Assembly (NCBI GenBank): GCA_963533935.1 | Contig: CAUSQL010000001.1 | Span: forward strand, 31,459 to 95,458 | Length of the DNA stretch: 64,000 bases | Direction of reading: 5' to 3' | Source: CAUSKK01 sp963533935 | GTDB lineage: Bacteria > Pseudomonadota > Gammaproteobacteria > Cardiobacteriales > Cardiobacteriaceae | Shown: piece by piece, positions 44,125 to 52,855 of the stretch | How positions within the stretch are numbered: position 1 is the first letter of the stretch | Layout: each line of letters opens with the position of its first letter | The notes under the pieces: model-generated | Told to the model about the DNA's origin: nothing | The model's database searches: none | What the model saw: the letters and a program-made list of their open reading frames with translations, nothing else | Translations under genes and position numbers: made by a program

Positions 44125-45401
44125 CAGAGCGCCCTAAAGCAGTCCGCCGCCGCGCCGATGGTTCTATCCAGCAGCTCCTTGGAATGGGCGCCGCCCACAA
44201 AGATGGCTTCAAAGGCCGACGGCGCCAGGTACACCCCCGCCTCCAGCATCAGATGGAAGAATTTATTAAAGCGCGCCAGGTCGCAGGCCTTCACCGCCGC
44301 CAGATTGTCCACCGGCCTCGCGTCCGTAAAGAACAGGCCGAGCATGCCGCAGCAGTGGTTCACCACCAGCGGCACGCCGGCGGCCCGGGCCGCCTCGCGC
44401 AGGCCCAGGGCCAGGTAGTCGGTTTTCGCGGTCAATTCCTTATAGAACTCCGGCGCGTCGGTGAGCTGGAGATTCACCAGCCCCGCACGCATGGCCACCG
44501 GATTGCCGGACAGGGTGCCGGCCTGGTACACGTCGCCGAGGGGCGCAAAGCGTTCCATGATGGCGCGGCGGCCAGCGATGGCGCCCACCGGCATGCCGCC
44601 GCCGATGACCTTGCCGAAGGTGCTCAGGTCCGGCCGGATTTGGAAAAGTTCCTCGGCCCCGGCGCGGGCGACGCGGAAGCCGGTCATCACCTCGTCGAAA
44701 ATCAGCACCGCGCCGTACTTATCGCAGAGCTGGCGCAGCTTCTCCAGAAAGCCCGGCCGCGGCGGCACGCAGTTCATATTGCCGGCCACCGGTTCCACAA
44801 TGGCCCCGGCCAGCTGGTCGCCCCGTTCCCGGAAGATTTCCTCCAGGGTCGCCAGGTCGTTGTAGGGGGCGTTCAAAGTGTACTGGGCGAAGGCGGCGGG
44901 CACGCCGGCGGAGCTGGGCACACCAAAGGTTAGGGCGCCGGAGCCGGCGTCCACCAGCAGGCTGTCCGAATGGCCGTGGTAGCAGCCGGAAAATTTCAGA
45001 ATGTAGTCGCGGCCGGTGTAGCCGCGGGCCAGGCGAATGGCGCTCATGGTGGCCTCGGTGCCGGAGTTGCAGAAGCGCACCATTTCCACGCTCGGCACCC
45101 GGGCGACGATGGCGGCGGCCAGCTCCGTTTCGCCGGTGCAGGGGGCGCCGAAACTTAAACCGTTAGCGGCCGCTTCCCGTACCGCGGCGATGATGGCCGG
45201 GTGGCTGTGGCCAACGATGGCCGGGCCCCAGGAGCCCACGTAGTCGATGTATTCCCTGCCGTCGATGTCCCATATTTGCGCGCCCTGCGCCCGCTGGATA
45301 AAGCGCGGTGTGCCACCGACGGCGCGGAAGGCGCGCACCGGCGAATTAACGCCGCCCACTAAAACTTTCTTCGCCCGTTCAAAGGCCTGTTCTGATTGCA
45401 T
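44124..45401 (-). CDS. hemL: Glutamate-1-semialdehyde 2,1-aminomutase
   Basis: 425 residues, PLP aminotransferase fold type I. VGSWGPAIVGHSHPAIIAAV and FCNSGTEATMSAIRLARGYTGR are typical, and the PLP lysine is in STFGKVIGGGMPVGAIAGR. It makes 5-aminolevulinate from glutamate semialdehyde, the C5 route to heme. hemB, the next enzyme of that pathway, is at 57443. A Glu/Asp-rich regulatory tail is absent. Confidence 0.96.
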   Translation of the reverse strand: MQSEQAFERAKKVLVGGVNSPVRAFRAVGGTPRFIQRAQGAQIWDIDGREYIDYVGSWGPAIVGHSHPAIIAAVREAAANGLSFGAPCTGETELAAAIVARVPSVEMVRFCNSGTEATMSAIRLARGYTGRDYILKFSGCYHGHSDSLLVDAGSGALTFGVPSSAGVPAAFAQYTLNAPYNDLATLEEIFRERGDQLAGAIVEPVAGNMNCVPPRPGFLEKLRQLCDKYGAVLIFDEVMTGFRVARAGAEELFQIRPDLSTFGKVIGGGMPVGAIAGRRAIMERFAPLGDVYQAGTLSGNPVAMRAGLVNLQLTDAPEFYKELTAKTDYLALGLREAARAAGVPLVVNHCCGMLGLFFTDARPVDNLAAVKACDLARFNKFFHLMLEAGVYLAPSAFEAIFVGGAHSKELLDRTIGAAADCFRAL

Positions 45402-45476
45402 GATTCACTCTAATTAATGGAAAGGGCTAGTTTAGCCCCGGCGGCGGTGCCATTGAACCGCTAACTCTTCGCTGCA

Positions 45477-45704
45477 TTTACAAACAGCTAAAGCGCCCCT
45501 CTGTCGGTTAATGGGACTATACCGACGGACGGGCGGTTCTTCTCCCTTCGGTCGCTGGCTTCGCCAGTCGCTAGCGCTCAGGCCTTCGGCTTCCCCTGTA
45601 TGTAATTAATGCTTAGATACATACAAGTAAAGCGCCCTATCGTTTGTAAAACGGTAGGGCACCTGAGCCAGAGGCGAAGAACCGCCCTGTTGTTTGTAAA
45701 ACGG
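45477..45704. repeat. Intergenic repeat cluster with long-form units, hemL to DUF3298 gene
   Basis: Four alternating units fill a 353-bp gap. The second is an extreme long form: about 60 bp are inserted in the core on the plus strand between GGGCGGTTCTTC and GGCTTCCCCTGT, containing TCGCTGGCTTCGCCAGTCGC. The fourth is a shorter long form with ACCTGAGCCAGAGGCGAAGAAC before CGCCC. Flanking bases, 45402-45476 and 45705-45754, hold no gene I can see. Confidence 0.82.
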
Positions 45705-45754
45705 CGCCGGGTCAATGGCGAAGCACCGGCCGGCCGTCGCTAACTTCGGATTAA

Positions 45755-46609
45755 TTAGGGCAGGTATTCCTCCTTCACGATGCCCACCAGCTTTTCATAG
45801 GGAATGGTCAGCACAATGATACCCTCGCTTTCCGTGCCGATTTCAAAGGGGTCATAGGAGAAGGCCAGGCCGTCGGTGTTAAAGAAGAAATTATCCGTGA
45901 GAATCTTCGCCTGCAGCTCGTTGTCCATATTGGAATTGTCGCCCAGCTTCAGGCAACAGCCGCCCTTGCTGATGTAATCGTCCACGGTGGCGAACTGCTT
46001 CTTCTCGAGGAATTTTTCCGCCAGCAGCTTGCTCAGCTCGGTGGTCTTATTGCTCTCCAGAATGTCGTTGAGGCTCAGCTGCCTGTCCTCGTCGTTGATG
46101 ACCAGGTAGCTGCGGCCCACCAGCTTCTTATTATTGCCGGTCTGCTGCTCAAAGCTGTTGATGAAGATGTCCAGATTCTTGTAGTGGCCGAAGTAGCCGG
46201 CGCCGACCCGCAATTTCAGGTGGCACTTGCTCTTATCCTTGGCCGGCGGCTCTTTCGTTGTATTTTCCGCGCTGGTGCCGTCGTCGCTAACGCCGGCCTC
46301 CGCCGTCGCTTCGGGGGTTTCGCTGGGTACGGCAATGATGGCGTCAATGTCCGAGGCCAGCTTCCGGAGCATTTCCCCTTCGCTAATTAAACCCTTATTC
46401 ACAATTTGGTCGAGGTTGGGCCGGTTACTGATGATTTTCGTCAGGGACACTTCACCGAAGTGGTCGTTTTCCTTGGGCAGCTCGCAGTAGTCCTGGTAGG
46501 CGGCCTTGTTGCGCAGCTGGCCCAGGTTCGGTTTGCTTAATTCCAAGTTAAAGAACAAATCCTTGGCCAGCAGCGGTGGGGCCAGCAGTAATAAGAGAAA
46601 TTTCTTCAT
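45755..46609 (-). CDS. Exported DUF3298 (RsiV-like) domain protein
   Basis: 284 residues. Signal peptide MKKFLLLLLAPPLLA, then a long variable middle with an acidic/Thr-rich stretch at about 95-120, and a C-terminal region with TDNFFFNTDGLAFSYDPFEIGTESEGIIVLTIPYEKLVGIV. That region matches the core of DUF3298, the domain that binds lysozyme in the anti-sigma factor RsiV. No transmembrane helix or sigma partner is present, so it is a periplasmic protein of unknown role. Six cysteines may be paired. Confidence 0.7.
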   Translation of the reverse strand: MKKFLLLLLAPPLLAKDLFFNLELSKPNLGQLRNKAAYQDYCELPKENDHFGEVSLTKIISNRPNLDQIVNKGLISEGEMLRKLASDIDAIIAVPSETPEATAEAGVSDDGTSAENTTKEPPAKDKSKCHLKLRVGAGYFGHYKNLDIFINSFEQQTGNNKKLVGRSYLVINDEDRQLSLNDILESNKTTELSKLLAEKFLEKKQFATVDDYISKGGCCLKLGDNSNMDNELQAKILTDNFFFNTDGLAFSYDPFEIGTESEGIIVLTIPYEKLVGIVKEEYLP

Positions 46610-46620
46610 ATGAACTCCTT

Positions 46621-46651
46621 AAAAAAGCAAAGGCGCTTCCGCAGAAGCGCC
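46621..46651 (-). terminator. Intrinsic terminator after the PTS operon
   Basis: On the minus strand, stem GGCGCTTC / GAAGCGCC with loop TGCG, then TTTGCTTTTTT. It lies 8 nt beyond the ulaA-like stop, before the DUF3298 gene start. Confidence 0.85.
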
Positions 46652-46659
46652 GTAAAGTT

Positions 46660-48000
46660 TTAGTCCTTGGGAAGAGCGCGGCGCCGCTCCACCCAGACCA
46701 GCCCCGCAATTATCAGCGCCAGAGTGATGAAGATGACAATTTGTCCGGCACCGGCCAATTTGCCCAGCGCAATGCCCACCAGTCCGAAGTCCGCGTCGGA
46801 AAAGGTAGTGTTGGCGAAGCCCAGGTCGCCGAGCACCGGCAGTAGCCAGACCGGCAGGAAGGTGATAAGTAGGCCCTGCAGGAAGGCGCCAACGATGGCA
46901 CCCCAGCGGCCGCCCATGGCATTGCCGAAGACGCCGGCGGTGGCGCCGCAGAAGAAGTGGGGCACCACGCCGGGGAGAATTAGCGTCCAGCCCAGCTTGC
47001 CGAGCCAGAACAGGCCGACCAGACCGCCGGCGAAGCTGGCGAGAAAGCCGATGAGCACCGCGTTCGGCGCGTAGGGGAAGACGATGGGGCAGTCCAGCGC
47101 CGGCCGCGCGTTCGGCACCAGCTTTTGCGAAAAGCCGGTGAAGGCGGGGACGATTTCCGCCAGGATTAGGCGTACCCCCTGCAGAATGATGAACACGCCG
47201 GCGGAAAAGGTGATGGCCTGAATGAGGGCCCAGACCAGGTAATGCTTGTCCTTGGCATAGCCGGCGCTGACGAATTCACCGCCGGCGGCCAGCACCAGCA
47301 CGAAATAAATCACCGCCATGGTGATGGCGATGGATACGGAGCTGTCGCGCAGGAAACTCAAGTTCTGCGGCAGATTCATTTCTTCCGTGGATTTGGATTT
47401 AAAGCATTTGCCCACACAGCCGGCCAGCACATAGCCCAGGGTGCCGAAATGGCCGAAGGCCACCTCGTCGCTGCCGGTGATGTGGCGCATGAAGGGTTGG
47501 GCCAGGAAGGGGAAGAAGGCCATGGTGAGGCCGAGGGCCATGGCGCCGGTCAGCACCAGCCAGAAGCCGGAGAAGCCAGCCACTACCAGGATTACCGCAA
47601 TCATGCAGGCCATGTAGAAGGTGTGGTGGCCGGTGAGGAAGATGAATTTCAACGGCGTGAAGCGGGCGATGAGAATGTTCGCCACCATGCCGAACAGCAT
47701 GATTAGGGCGGTGGCGGTGCCGAATTTCTGTAGGGCTTCGGAAACGATGGCCTCGTTATTGGGAATAACCCCCTGAATTTGAAAGGCCTGCTTGAAAATT
47801 TCCCCCAGCGGATTCAGCGAAGTGAGCAGGAGCGTGGCACCGCCGCCGAGAACGATAAAGCCCAGAATGGTTTTAATGGTGCCGCGCACAATGTCCGGCA
47901 GCGGCTTTTTCTGCGCCACCAGACCGATGAGGGCGATGAGCCCCACCAGCACCGACGGTTCCTTCAGAATATCAACAATAAATTGCAATAGACTTTGCAT
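46660..48000 (-). CDS. ulaA: PTS system ascorbate-type IIC component (UlaA-like)
   Basis: 446 residues, about ten to twelve membrane helices. MQSLLQFIVDILKEPSVLVGLIALIGLVAQKKPLPDIVRGTIKTILGFIVLGGGA and FLTGHHTFYMACMIAVIL match the UlaA family, which carries L-ascorbate or related sugars. It follows the IIB gene by 8 nt. There is no IIA gene nearby, so phosphate must come from a IIA elsewhere. The actual substrate is unproven. Confidence 0.9.
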   Translation of the reverse strand: MQSLLQFIVDILKEPSVLVGLIALIGLVAQKKPLPDIVRGTIKTILGFIVLGGGATLLLTSLNPLGEIFKQAFQIQGVIPNNEAIVSEALQKFGTATALIMLFGMVANILIARFTPLKFIFLTGHHTFYMACMIAVILVVAGFSGFWLVLTGAMALGLTMAFFPFLAQPFMRHITGSDEVAFGHFGTLGYVLAGCVGKCFKSKSTEEMNLPQNLSFLRDSSVSIAITMAVIYFVLVLAAGGEFVSAGYAKDKHYLVWALIQAITFSAGVFIILQGVRLILAEIVPAFTGFSQKLVPNARPALDCPIVFPYAPNAVLIGFLASFAGGLVGLFWLGKLGWTLILPGVVPHFFCGATAGVFGNAMGGRWGAIVGAFLQGLLITFLPVWLLPVLGDLGFANTTFSDADFGLVGIALGKLAGAGQIVIFITLALIIAGLVWVERRRALPKD

Positions 48001-48008
48001 AAATCCCC

Positions 48009-48284
48009 CTATTTTTGGAAATACTGCCGCAGTTTCTCTTCAAACTCGGCCACGGAAACCAGATTCTTCACCACGATGGTGCGGGCCGGGTCCAGGGTGG
48101 AACTCTTGGCAATGTCCGCGCCCATAACAAATAAATCCGCGTCGCCGTTGGCGGTCAGGGACAGGTCTGAATGGCCCACCTCCGCTTCCAAGCCCAGATT
48201 GGCCAGCGCCTTCTTAATGTTCATCTCCATGAGAAAACTGCTGCCCAGACCGTGGGCACAGACCGCCATGATTTTTAAGGCCAT
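48009..48284 (-). CDS. ulaB: PTS system ascorbate-type IIB component (UlaB-like)
   Basis: 91 residues, IIB fold. The phosphorylated Cys is at residue 9 in MAVCAHGLGSSFLMEMN. It passes phosphate from IIA to the incoming sugar. Strong ribosome site AAGGAGGATTT precedes the ATG. It is first in a two-gene operon with ulaA. Confidence 0.9.
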   Translation of the reverse strand: MALKIMAVCAHGLGSSFLMEMNIKKALANLGLEAEVGHSDLSLTANGDADLFVMGADIAKSSTLDPARTIVVKNLVSVAEFEEKLRQYFQK

Positions 48285-48313
48285 AAATCCTCCTTGTTGC
48301 TGCCATAGCTGGG

Positions 48314-48319
48314 ATTATA
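48314..48319 (-). promoter_or_regulatory. Likely -10 element of the ulaBA operon
   Basis: TATAAT on the minus strand 29 nt before the ulaB start. No good -35 is visible at the right spacing; an inverted repeat CTGGA-N7-TCCAG sits just upstream and could be a regulator site. Confidence 0.4.
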
Positions 48320-48380
48320 GCGCTGGATTTTTGCTCCAGGCGGGCGGAAAAACTTCAATCTGAGCGAACGGAAATGGCGC

Positions 48381-49184
48381 CTAGGGAACGATGATTTTTG
48401 CCAGCTCTTCCGGAGAAAAAGCCTCGGCCAGGGTTTGTTGGTAGAGATTGGCCATGGTGCCGTTGGCCCGCAGCTGCGCCAGCTCTTCGTTAAGCCAATC
48501 GCGCAAATCATTGTCCTTGTCCACCGCTGGGGCGATGGGTTGCTGCTCGCCGATGGCGGGAATGCTGACGGCAAATTGCGGGTTCTTCCGCGCCCAGGCC
48601 CAGAGAGCCACGTTATCAAAGGCCAGGCCATCGCCATGGCCGTTGGCCAGCTGGGCCAGGGCTCTGGCGACGGTTTTTTCCACTTGTAGCTGGCTATCTT
48701 TAAAGTTTTCCTTGAAATATTTCTCGGCGGTGGTGCTGGCCAGGACGATGATTTTCTTGTCGGACAATTCATCAACGGCGTTAATTTTTTTATCCGATGG
48801 AGTGATTAGACCGATGGAAACGTTCAGGTAGGGGCTGGCAAAGTCCACCACCTTGCGGCGGGTGGCGGTGTCGCTGAAGGTGGCGAGGATTAAGTCCTGC
48901 TCCTTGGCCTTGAGTACGGCAATGCGGTCGATGTTGGGCACGGGCGTAATTAGCGCCTTGTTCTCGTCGCCCAATAAATCCTTGGCCAGCTGTTTGGCCA
49001 ACGCCACTTCCAAGCCCTGCCATTGGCCGGCCTCGTCTTGGTAGGCAAAGGGATAAATGTGGTCGCTAACGCCAACTTTGAGCAGCTGCCGTTCTTTAAT
49101 TTCTGCCAGCTGGGCGAAGGTGGCCGTAGAAAATAATAGGGCGATGGCCATAAATAGGCGGCGCACCCAGTGATATTTAGACAT
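48381..49184 (-). CDS. Amino-acid ABC transporter substrate-binding protein (family 3)
   Basis: 267 residues from ATG 49184. Signal peptide MSKYHWVRRLFMAIALLFSTATFA. The binding fold shows LLKVGVSDHIYPFAYQDEAGQWQGLEVALAKQLAKDLLG, FSDTATRRKVVDFASPYLNVSIGLI and DELSDKKIIVLASTTAEKY, as in GlnH/HisJ-like proteins for polar amino acids. No permease or ATPase lies beside it, so its partners are elsewhere. Residues before this start fall in the upstream repeat. Confidence 0.87.
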   Translation of the reverse strand: MSKYHWVRRLFMAIALLFSTATFAQLAEIKERQLLKVGVSDHIYPFAYQDEAGQWQGLEVALAKQLAKDLLGDENKALITPVPNIDRIAVLKAKEQDLILATFSDTATRRKVVDFASPYLNVSIGLITPSDKKINAVDELSDKKIIVLASTTAEKYFKENFKDSQLQVEKTVARALAQLANGHGDGLAFDNVALWAWARKNPQFAVSIPAIGEQQPIAPAVDKDNDLRDWLNEELAQLRANGTMANLYQQTLAEAFSPEELAKIIVP

Positions 49185-49211
49185 AGTTTTTCCTAGAACG
49201 GGGTGGGCTAT

Positions 49212-49275
49212 AAACATACATGGGAAGCGCCCGTCTGTTTGTAAAACCGTTGGCACAACCACCCGTCCGTATATT
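49212..49275. repeat. Intergenic palindromic repeat, one intact and one decayed unit
   Basis: An intact unit (AACATACATGGGAAGCGCCC then GTCTGTTTGTAA) followed by a remnant recognisable only by CCCGTCCGTAT. The GGCGCTTCC half of the second unit is lost, showing decay of a pair. It lies between yjdM and the solute-binding-protein start. Confidence 0.7.
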
Positions 49276-49300
49276 CTTCATCGTTTAGGTAAAGGGCTAA

Positions 49301-49639
49301 TTAGGCCTTTTTAACGAATTCACTCTTCAGAAGCATGGCGCCGAAGCCGTCGATTTTGCAATCGATGTTGTGGTCTTCGCCGGGCAGCAGGCGGATATTT
49401 CTCACCTTGGTGCCCTGCTTAATGCTTTGGCTGCTGCCCTTGGGTTTGAGGGCCTTAATCAAAATTACGGAATCGCCGTTGTTGAGCACCGCACCGTTGG
49501 CATCAAGCACCTGATCGCTGCTGTCGGTGGATTCTACTCCGTCCTGCCATTCATAGGCGCACTCGGGACAAACGTAATTGCTGCCATCGTCGTAGCAATA
49601 GTCGCAGCTGCATTTGGGGCAAATAATTTGTTCGTTCAT
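49301..49639 (-). CDS. yjdM: PhnA/YjdM family zinc-ribbon protein
   Basis: 112 residues. N-terminal zinc ribbon with two CxxC pairs (ICPKCSCDYCYDDGSNYVCPECAYEW), then a compact beta domain with LNNGDSVILIKALKPKGSSQSIKQGTKVRNIRL. The family was named for a phosphonate operon in E. coli but is not a phosphonoacetate hydrolase; function unclear. No phn genes are near. Confidence 0.9.
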   Translation of the reverse strand: MNEQIICPKCSCDYCYDDGSNYVCPECAYEWQDGVESTDSSDQVLDANGAVLNNGDSVILIKALKPKGSSQSIKQGTKVRNIRLLPGEDHNIDCKIDGFGAMLLKSEFVKKA

Positions 49640-49695
49640 GATTTTATTGGGTAATTTGCGAAGGGCTAATTATAAATGGCCCATCGCTTAGCCAT

Positions 49696-49720
49696 AAAAA
49701 AAGCGCCGGAGAACCGGCGC
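49696..49720 (-). terminator. Intrinsic terminator downstream of the large lipoprotein gene
   Basis: On the minus strand, perfect stem GCGCCGG / CCGGCGC with a TTCT loop, followed by seven T residues. It separates the lipoprotein message from yjdM. Confidence 0.88.
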
Positions 49721-49813
49721 CAACTGTCTTAACCTTAAGGTACTTTTGAATTTTCGCTAGATTATAAATTATTTTTACAATTTGACCAAATTATCACTTC
49801 AAAAATAAGAAGA

Positions 49814-49867
49814 CCCCCATAAGAAGGGGGCCTCTTAGCTTGTTTAGCTAGGCTCCCCGCAGGGAGC
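49814..49867 (-). terminator. Two hairpins in the 3' untranslated region of the large lipoprotein gene
   Basis: Stem GCTCCC / GGGAGC at 49852-49867 and stem CCCCC / GGGGG at 49814-49830, the latter followed on the minus strand by a T-rich stretch (TCTTCTTATTTTTG). With the terminator at 49696 they make three structures in a row after the stop codon, perhaps protecting the message end. Confidence 0.55.
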
Positions 49868-49888
49868 ACAACCTAGACGGTAGCCAGA

Positions 49889-52246
49889 TTATTGAGAAAT
49901 CTGGTCAGCCCAAGGACTAGCATTTACGCGAGCGGCACCGAATGAAGCACCCCAAGCTTTATCAGCTTCTTGAGTGTTGGACTTAACGTTACCGCCAAGC
50001 TCTTCACCTTGAGCACCGAACAATGAAGCGTGGAAGGTACCAGCTTTATCTTCAGCAGTTAGGGCAGTGTTGTTAGTACCAACTAGAGTTGAAGTACCAA
50101 TCATGTTACCGTTAGCACCGAAGTCGCCTTTGAAGGTAACTAGGTCAACTTTGTCTAGACCCATTTTGTTAGTGGTTCTATCAACGGCACCGTTAGACCA
50201 GATGTTGTAGATTGAACCAGTTACATTTTTCTTAGCAGTGTCGATGGTAGCTTCTACGTGGTTACCAGACCATAGTTTGTAGCCAGAAGAACCGCGACCT
50301 ACGGCGTTAGGAATATTAGACGCAGCAACTTTAGTGTTGTAAGAGTCATCTAGACCGTAACCTACCGCGTGGCCAGCGTAAGTTAGCTTACCGTCAAGGG
50401 CAGCAACTTGGCTCTGGGTAATGTGGTTATTACCACGTGAGAAGTAGGTATTTTCAGTGCCGTTGGCGCCGAATTCGCCGTACTGACCAACTACCGTGTC
50501 AGGAGTTACACCATCTTTTAGGTTGGAAGGTTGTAGACCACTGATGGCAGAAGTAACCCGACCATACTGAACATGTTTAAGTGGCTTGATGTTTTCAAAC
50601 ACACCGGTGGCTTGGTTCAAAGTACCAGTAAATGGTGCGTTGTTACCGCCGTCATCTACAAAGTTATCGGTGTATTCAGAATCAGTCAGACCAACTTCAT
50701 AGGCAAAGGTCTTAGTACCGTAAACTTCAGCTACGTTACCAGCAGTGTGTTGGCCAGTCGTAGAGCTGAAGGTTTGGTTAGTACGAAGAGCATTACTACC
50801 TACAACAGTTCTATTTACACTACCACCATCGCCATCAATAGATTTACCGTTAGCAGTGTTTACATAACCAGCAGAATTACCCTTCTTATTATATTTAGAA
50901 TCGTCCGTTAGGTCAGCATATACACGACGGCCAGTTTGGTATGTGTAGGCATCTTTTAGAGTACTAGTATTATCACTGTAGGCAACAGTATTTCTAGTGC
51001 CCTTAGTCTTAGTCTCAGTGATATTAGTAATGTTACCGTTTTCGTCGTATTTCAACTCTATGTTAGGAGTACGTTCTCTACCATTCTTCGTGTCTCTAGT
51101 GTTATCACCAGCAGCAGAAGACTTAGCGTAGATCTCAGATAATCTAGCAGTACCTGTATCTCGAGCATTTTGGAAGAGACTTTGGTTAGCGCCAATGGTA
51201 GTTTGGATGATGTCAGTACCACTATCGCGACGTGCTAAGTTACGAACCAACTTAACTTTATCTGTATCAGTGCTATATGTAGTACCATCCATAGTGTAGC
51301 TACTTCCACTCCTGTCAACAGTAGCGGTATGGGTAGCTGCCGTTTCTTTAGTGTATAGAGTATTAGTAGCTGCCACGCTACTAGAATTCATAAAATCTAG
51401 AGCTCTTGCTAGAGTAAAATCTTGAGTAAGATCAAAGCCAGTAGGTGCACTAGATGGTATGGCCGCAGCATAGCTCCTTAGGGCTGCTACCAATTGATCC
51501 TTATAAGGACTTGTACCACTCGAAATGGTATTAATTTGGTCATCAACCTTAGCTTTTAAGCCAGTGCTAGCGAAATAGTTGTCTAGCTTTTTCTGATTTA
51601 AAGTAGGGCCAGTAAGACCACTAGTACCATTAGACACATCTACAGCATTTGATGCCGCAGTTAACGCGCTGTTATAGGCTTCAATATATGAAGGATCGCT
51701 ATTGAAAGTAATTTCTTTGCCAGCTAATAACTTAAATACATCTCGATCGGTAGAAGTTGATGCGTCACCCGTATTAGTGGTGAATTTTGTACCATTTTTA
51801 TTGTTGAACTGGAAGTCTTCAACGTAAGTTACTTTATCGCTGGCGTTGGTAGGTACAGTTACAACAACGGTATCAAGGGCAGGCACTAGAGTAGTGTCAG
51901 AAACCCGCTGAGTACCAGAGTTGCTGTCGTTGGTGCCGTTCACATCAGAGTTAGTTTTCTTGATTTGCTGAATGGCAGTGTAGCCTTTACCTTCTTCGTT
52001 CAACTGGGCAGTACGGTCAGCTTGTTCAGCGTCAGTCAAACGTGCGCCGCCTGGAGTTAGAGCGAAAGAGCTAGGAGTAGGTGTAGCAGTTGTAGTCGCG
52101 GTTGGGCTTGCAGTTACAGTTGGAGTTGTAGTTGCAGTTGGAGTGTTAGTAGGTTTTGGTGAATTGTCATCAGAACCACCGCAGGCAGCCAAAACGGCTG
52201 TGCAAAGTACTGAAAGACCTACTTTAAGGAATTTGTCGTTTTTCAT
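49889..52246 (-). CDS. TbpB-like (Slam-dependent type) surface lipoprotein
   Basis: 785 residues from ATG 52246. Lipoprotein signal with lipobox LAAC followed by GGS, then a Thr/Pro-rich linker at about 30-70. The large middle region is Asn/Thr/Ser-rich and unlike anything I can name. The last 120 residues form a TbpB-type beta-barrel: VEATIDTAKKNVTGSIYN, KGDFGANGN and TFHASLFGAQGEELGG. Such proteins bind host iron, heme or other ligands at the surface. The coding is clearly richer in A/T and uses GTT, ACT and GTA codons more than neighbours, suggesting transfer or high expression. Confidence 0.8.
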   Translation of the reverse strand: MKNDKFLKVGLSVLCTAVLAACGGSDDNSPKPTNTPTATTTPTVTASPTATTTATPTPSSFALTPGGARLTDAEQADRTAQLNEEGKGYTAIQQIKKTNSDVNGTNDSNSGTQRVSDTTLVPALDTVVVTVPTNASDKVTYVEDFQFNNKNGTKFTTNTGDASTSTDRDVFKLLAGKEITFNSDPSYIEAYNSALTAASNAVDVSNGTSGLTGPTLNQKKLDNYFASTGLKAKVDDQINTISSGTSPYKDQLVAALRSYAAAIPSSAPTGFDLTQDFTLARALDFMNSSSVAATNTLYTKETAATHTATVDRSGSSYTMDGTTYSTDTDKVKLVRNLARRDSGTDIIQTTIGANQSLFQNARDTGTARLSEIYAKSSAAGDNTRDTKNGRERTPNIELKYDENGNITNITETKTKGTRNTVAYSDNTSTLKDAYTYQTGRRVYADLTDDSKYNKKGNSAGYVNTANGKSIDGDGGSVNRTVVGSNALRTNQTFSSTTGQHTAGNVAEVYGTKTFAYEVGLTDSEYTDNFVDDGGNNAPFTGTLNQATGVFENIKPLKHVQYGRVTSAISGLQPSNLKDGVTPDTVVGQYGEFGANGTENTYFSRGNNHITQSQVAALDGKLTYAGHAVGYGLDDSYNTKVAASNIPNAVGRGSSGYKLWSGNHVEATIDTAKKNVTGSIYNIWSNGAVDRTTNKMGLDKVDLVTFKGDFGANGNMIGTSTLVGTNNTALTAEDKAGTFHASLFGAQGEELGGNVKSNTQEADKAWGASFGAARVNASPWADQISQ

Positions 52247-52563
52247 AATGTTACCTATATAAGTGCTTTTAAACATACCAGGCGCTTACTAGCTCGCGCC
52301 TAGTAAGACTAGTTGGGACTAGCTGAATGCTATTTCCCTCGGAGCGAGATTATGGCCCCTATTAAATTAAAGGTCAAGGGAAAAAGGCAAAAAATGTTGT
52401 TTTTTTGCGACAAGCAGCAAAACGCCTGGGTCGAGGCGGGATTTTTCCGCCGACAAATTAGTGTCTGGGCCGCGGCAGAGCTGGAATTGAGGTAATTGTC
52501 TAAGTATTAATTTGGCAATTTTTTTGCTGGCCATAATTAATAAAACCACATTAAGGGACATTA
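52247..52563. other. Intergenic leader between the large lipoprotein gene and the small membrane gene
   Basis: 317 bp between divergent genes. It holds a perfect 8-bp inverted repeat CTTACTAG-N7-CTAGTAAG at 52285-52307 in the lipoprotein leader, followed by ACTAGTTGGGACTAG. AACATACCAGGCGCTTA beside it may be a decayed copy of the intergenic repeat. A 47-codon reading (52352-52495, plus) has a weak GGAG-like site, but I cannot support it as a gene. No Fur-like box was seen. Confidence 0.5.
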
Positions 52564-52833
52564 ATGATTGATTTACTTATCCTTGGCCCAGCCGTCGCCT
52601 TCAGCCTATTCATGGCCATGAACCAGCGGAATCTAAAGCTATTTTTCCTTTTTTCCGGCGCCTATCTGCTGCTATCCTTTATGCTCACCAGCTTCATGCG
52701 CTTTCTTGCCACATTAATTCTGTTGTTGTCAGCCAATCTGCTGCTGCTTATCCGCTATTACTACATTTACGGCGAAGAAGAGAATTTTAGTCTGCGGGAT
52801 TTCATCGAATTCTTTAGGAAGGAGTTCTCCTAA
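52564..52833 (+). CDS. Small hydrophobic membrane protein, unknown
   Basis: 89 residues with three predicted membrane segments (about 3-18, 27-42 and 46-66) and a charged C-terminus (EENFSLRDFIEFFRKEF). An AAGGGA site precedes the ATG. No family recognised. It is 22 nt upstream of metA and probably in the same transcript. Confidence 0.65.
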   Translation: MIDLLILGPAVAFSLFMAMNQRNLKLFFLFSGAYLLLSFMLTSFMRFLATLILLLSANLLLLIRYYYIYGEEENFSLRDFIEFFRKEFS

Positions 52834-52855
52834 GCCATTATTTTAGGAGGAATTT

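Noticed and set aside
44124..44200. Guanidine riboswitch for the Gdx-type gene
   Set aside because: The gene starts at the hemL stop codon, leaving no leader.
52352..52495. Small 47-codon gene upstream of the small membrane protein
   Set aside because: Weak ribosome site, no recognisable features, and it overlaps an equally open frame on the other strand.
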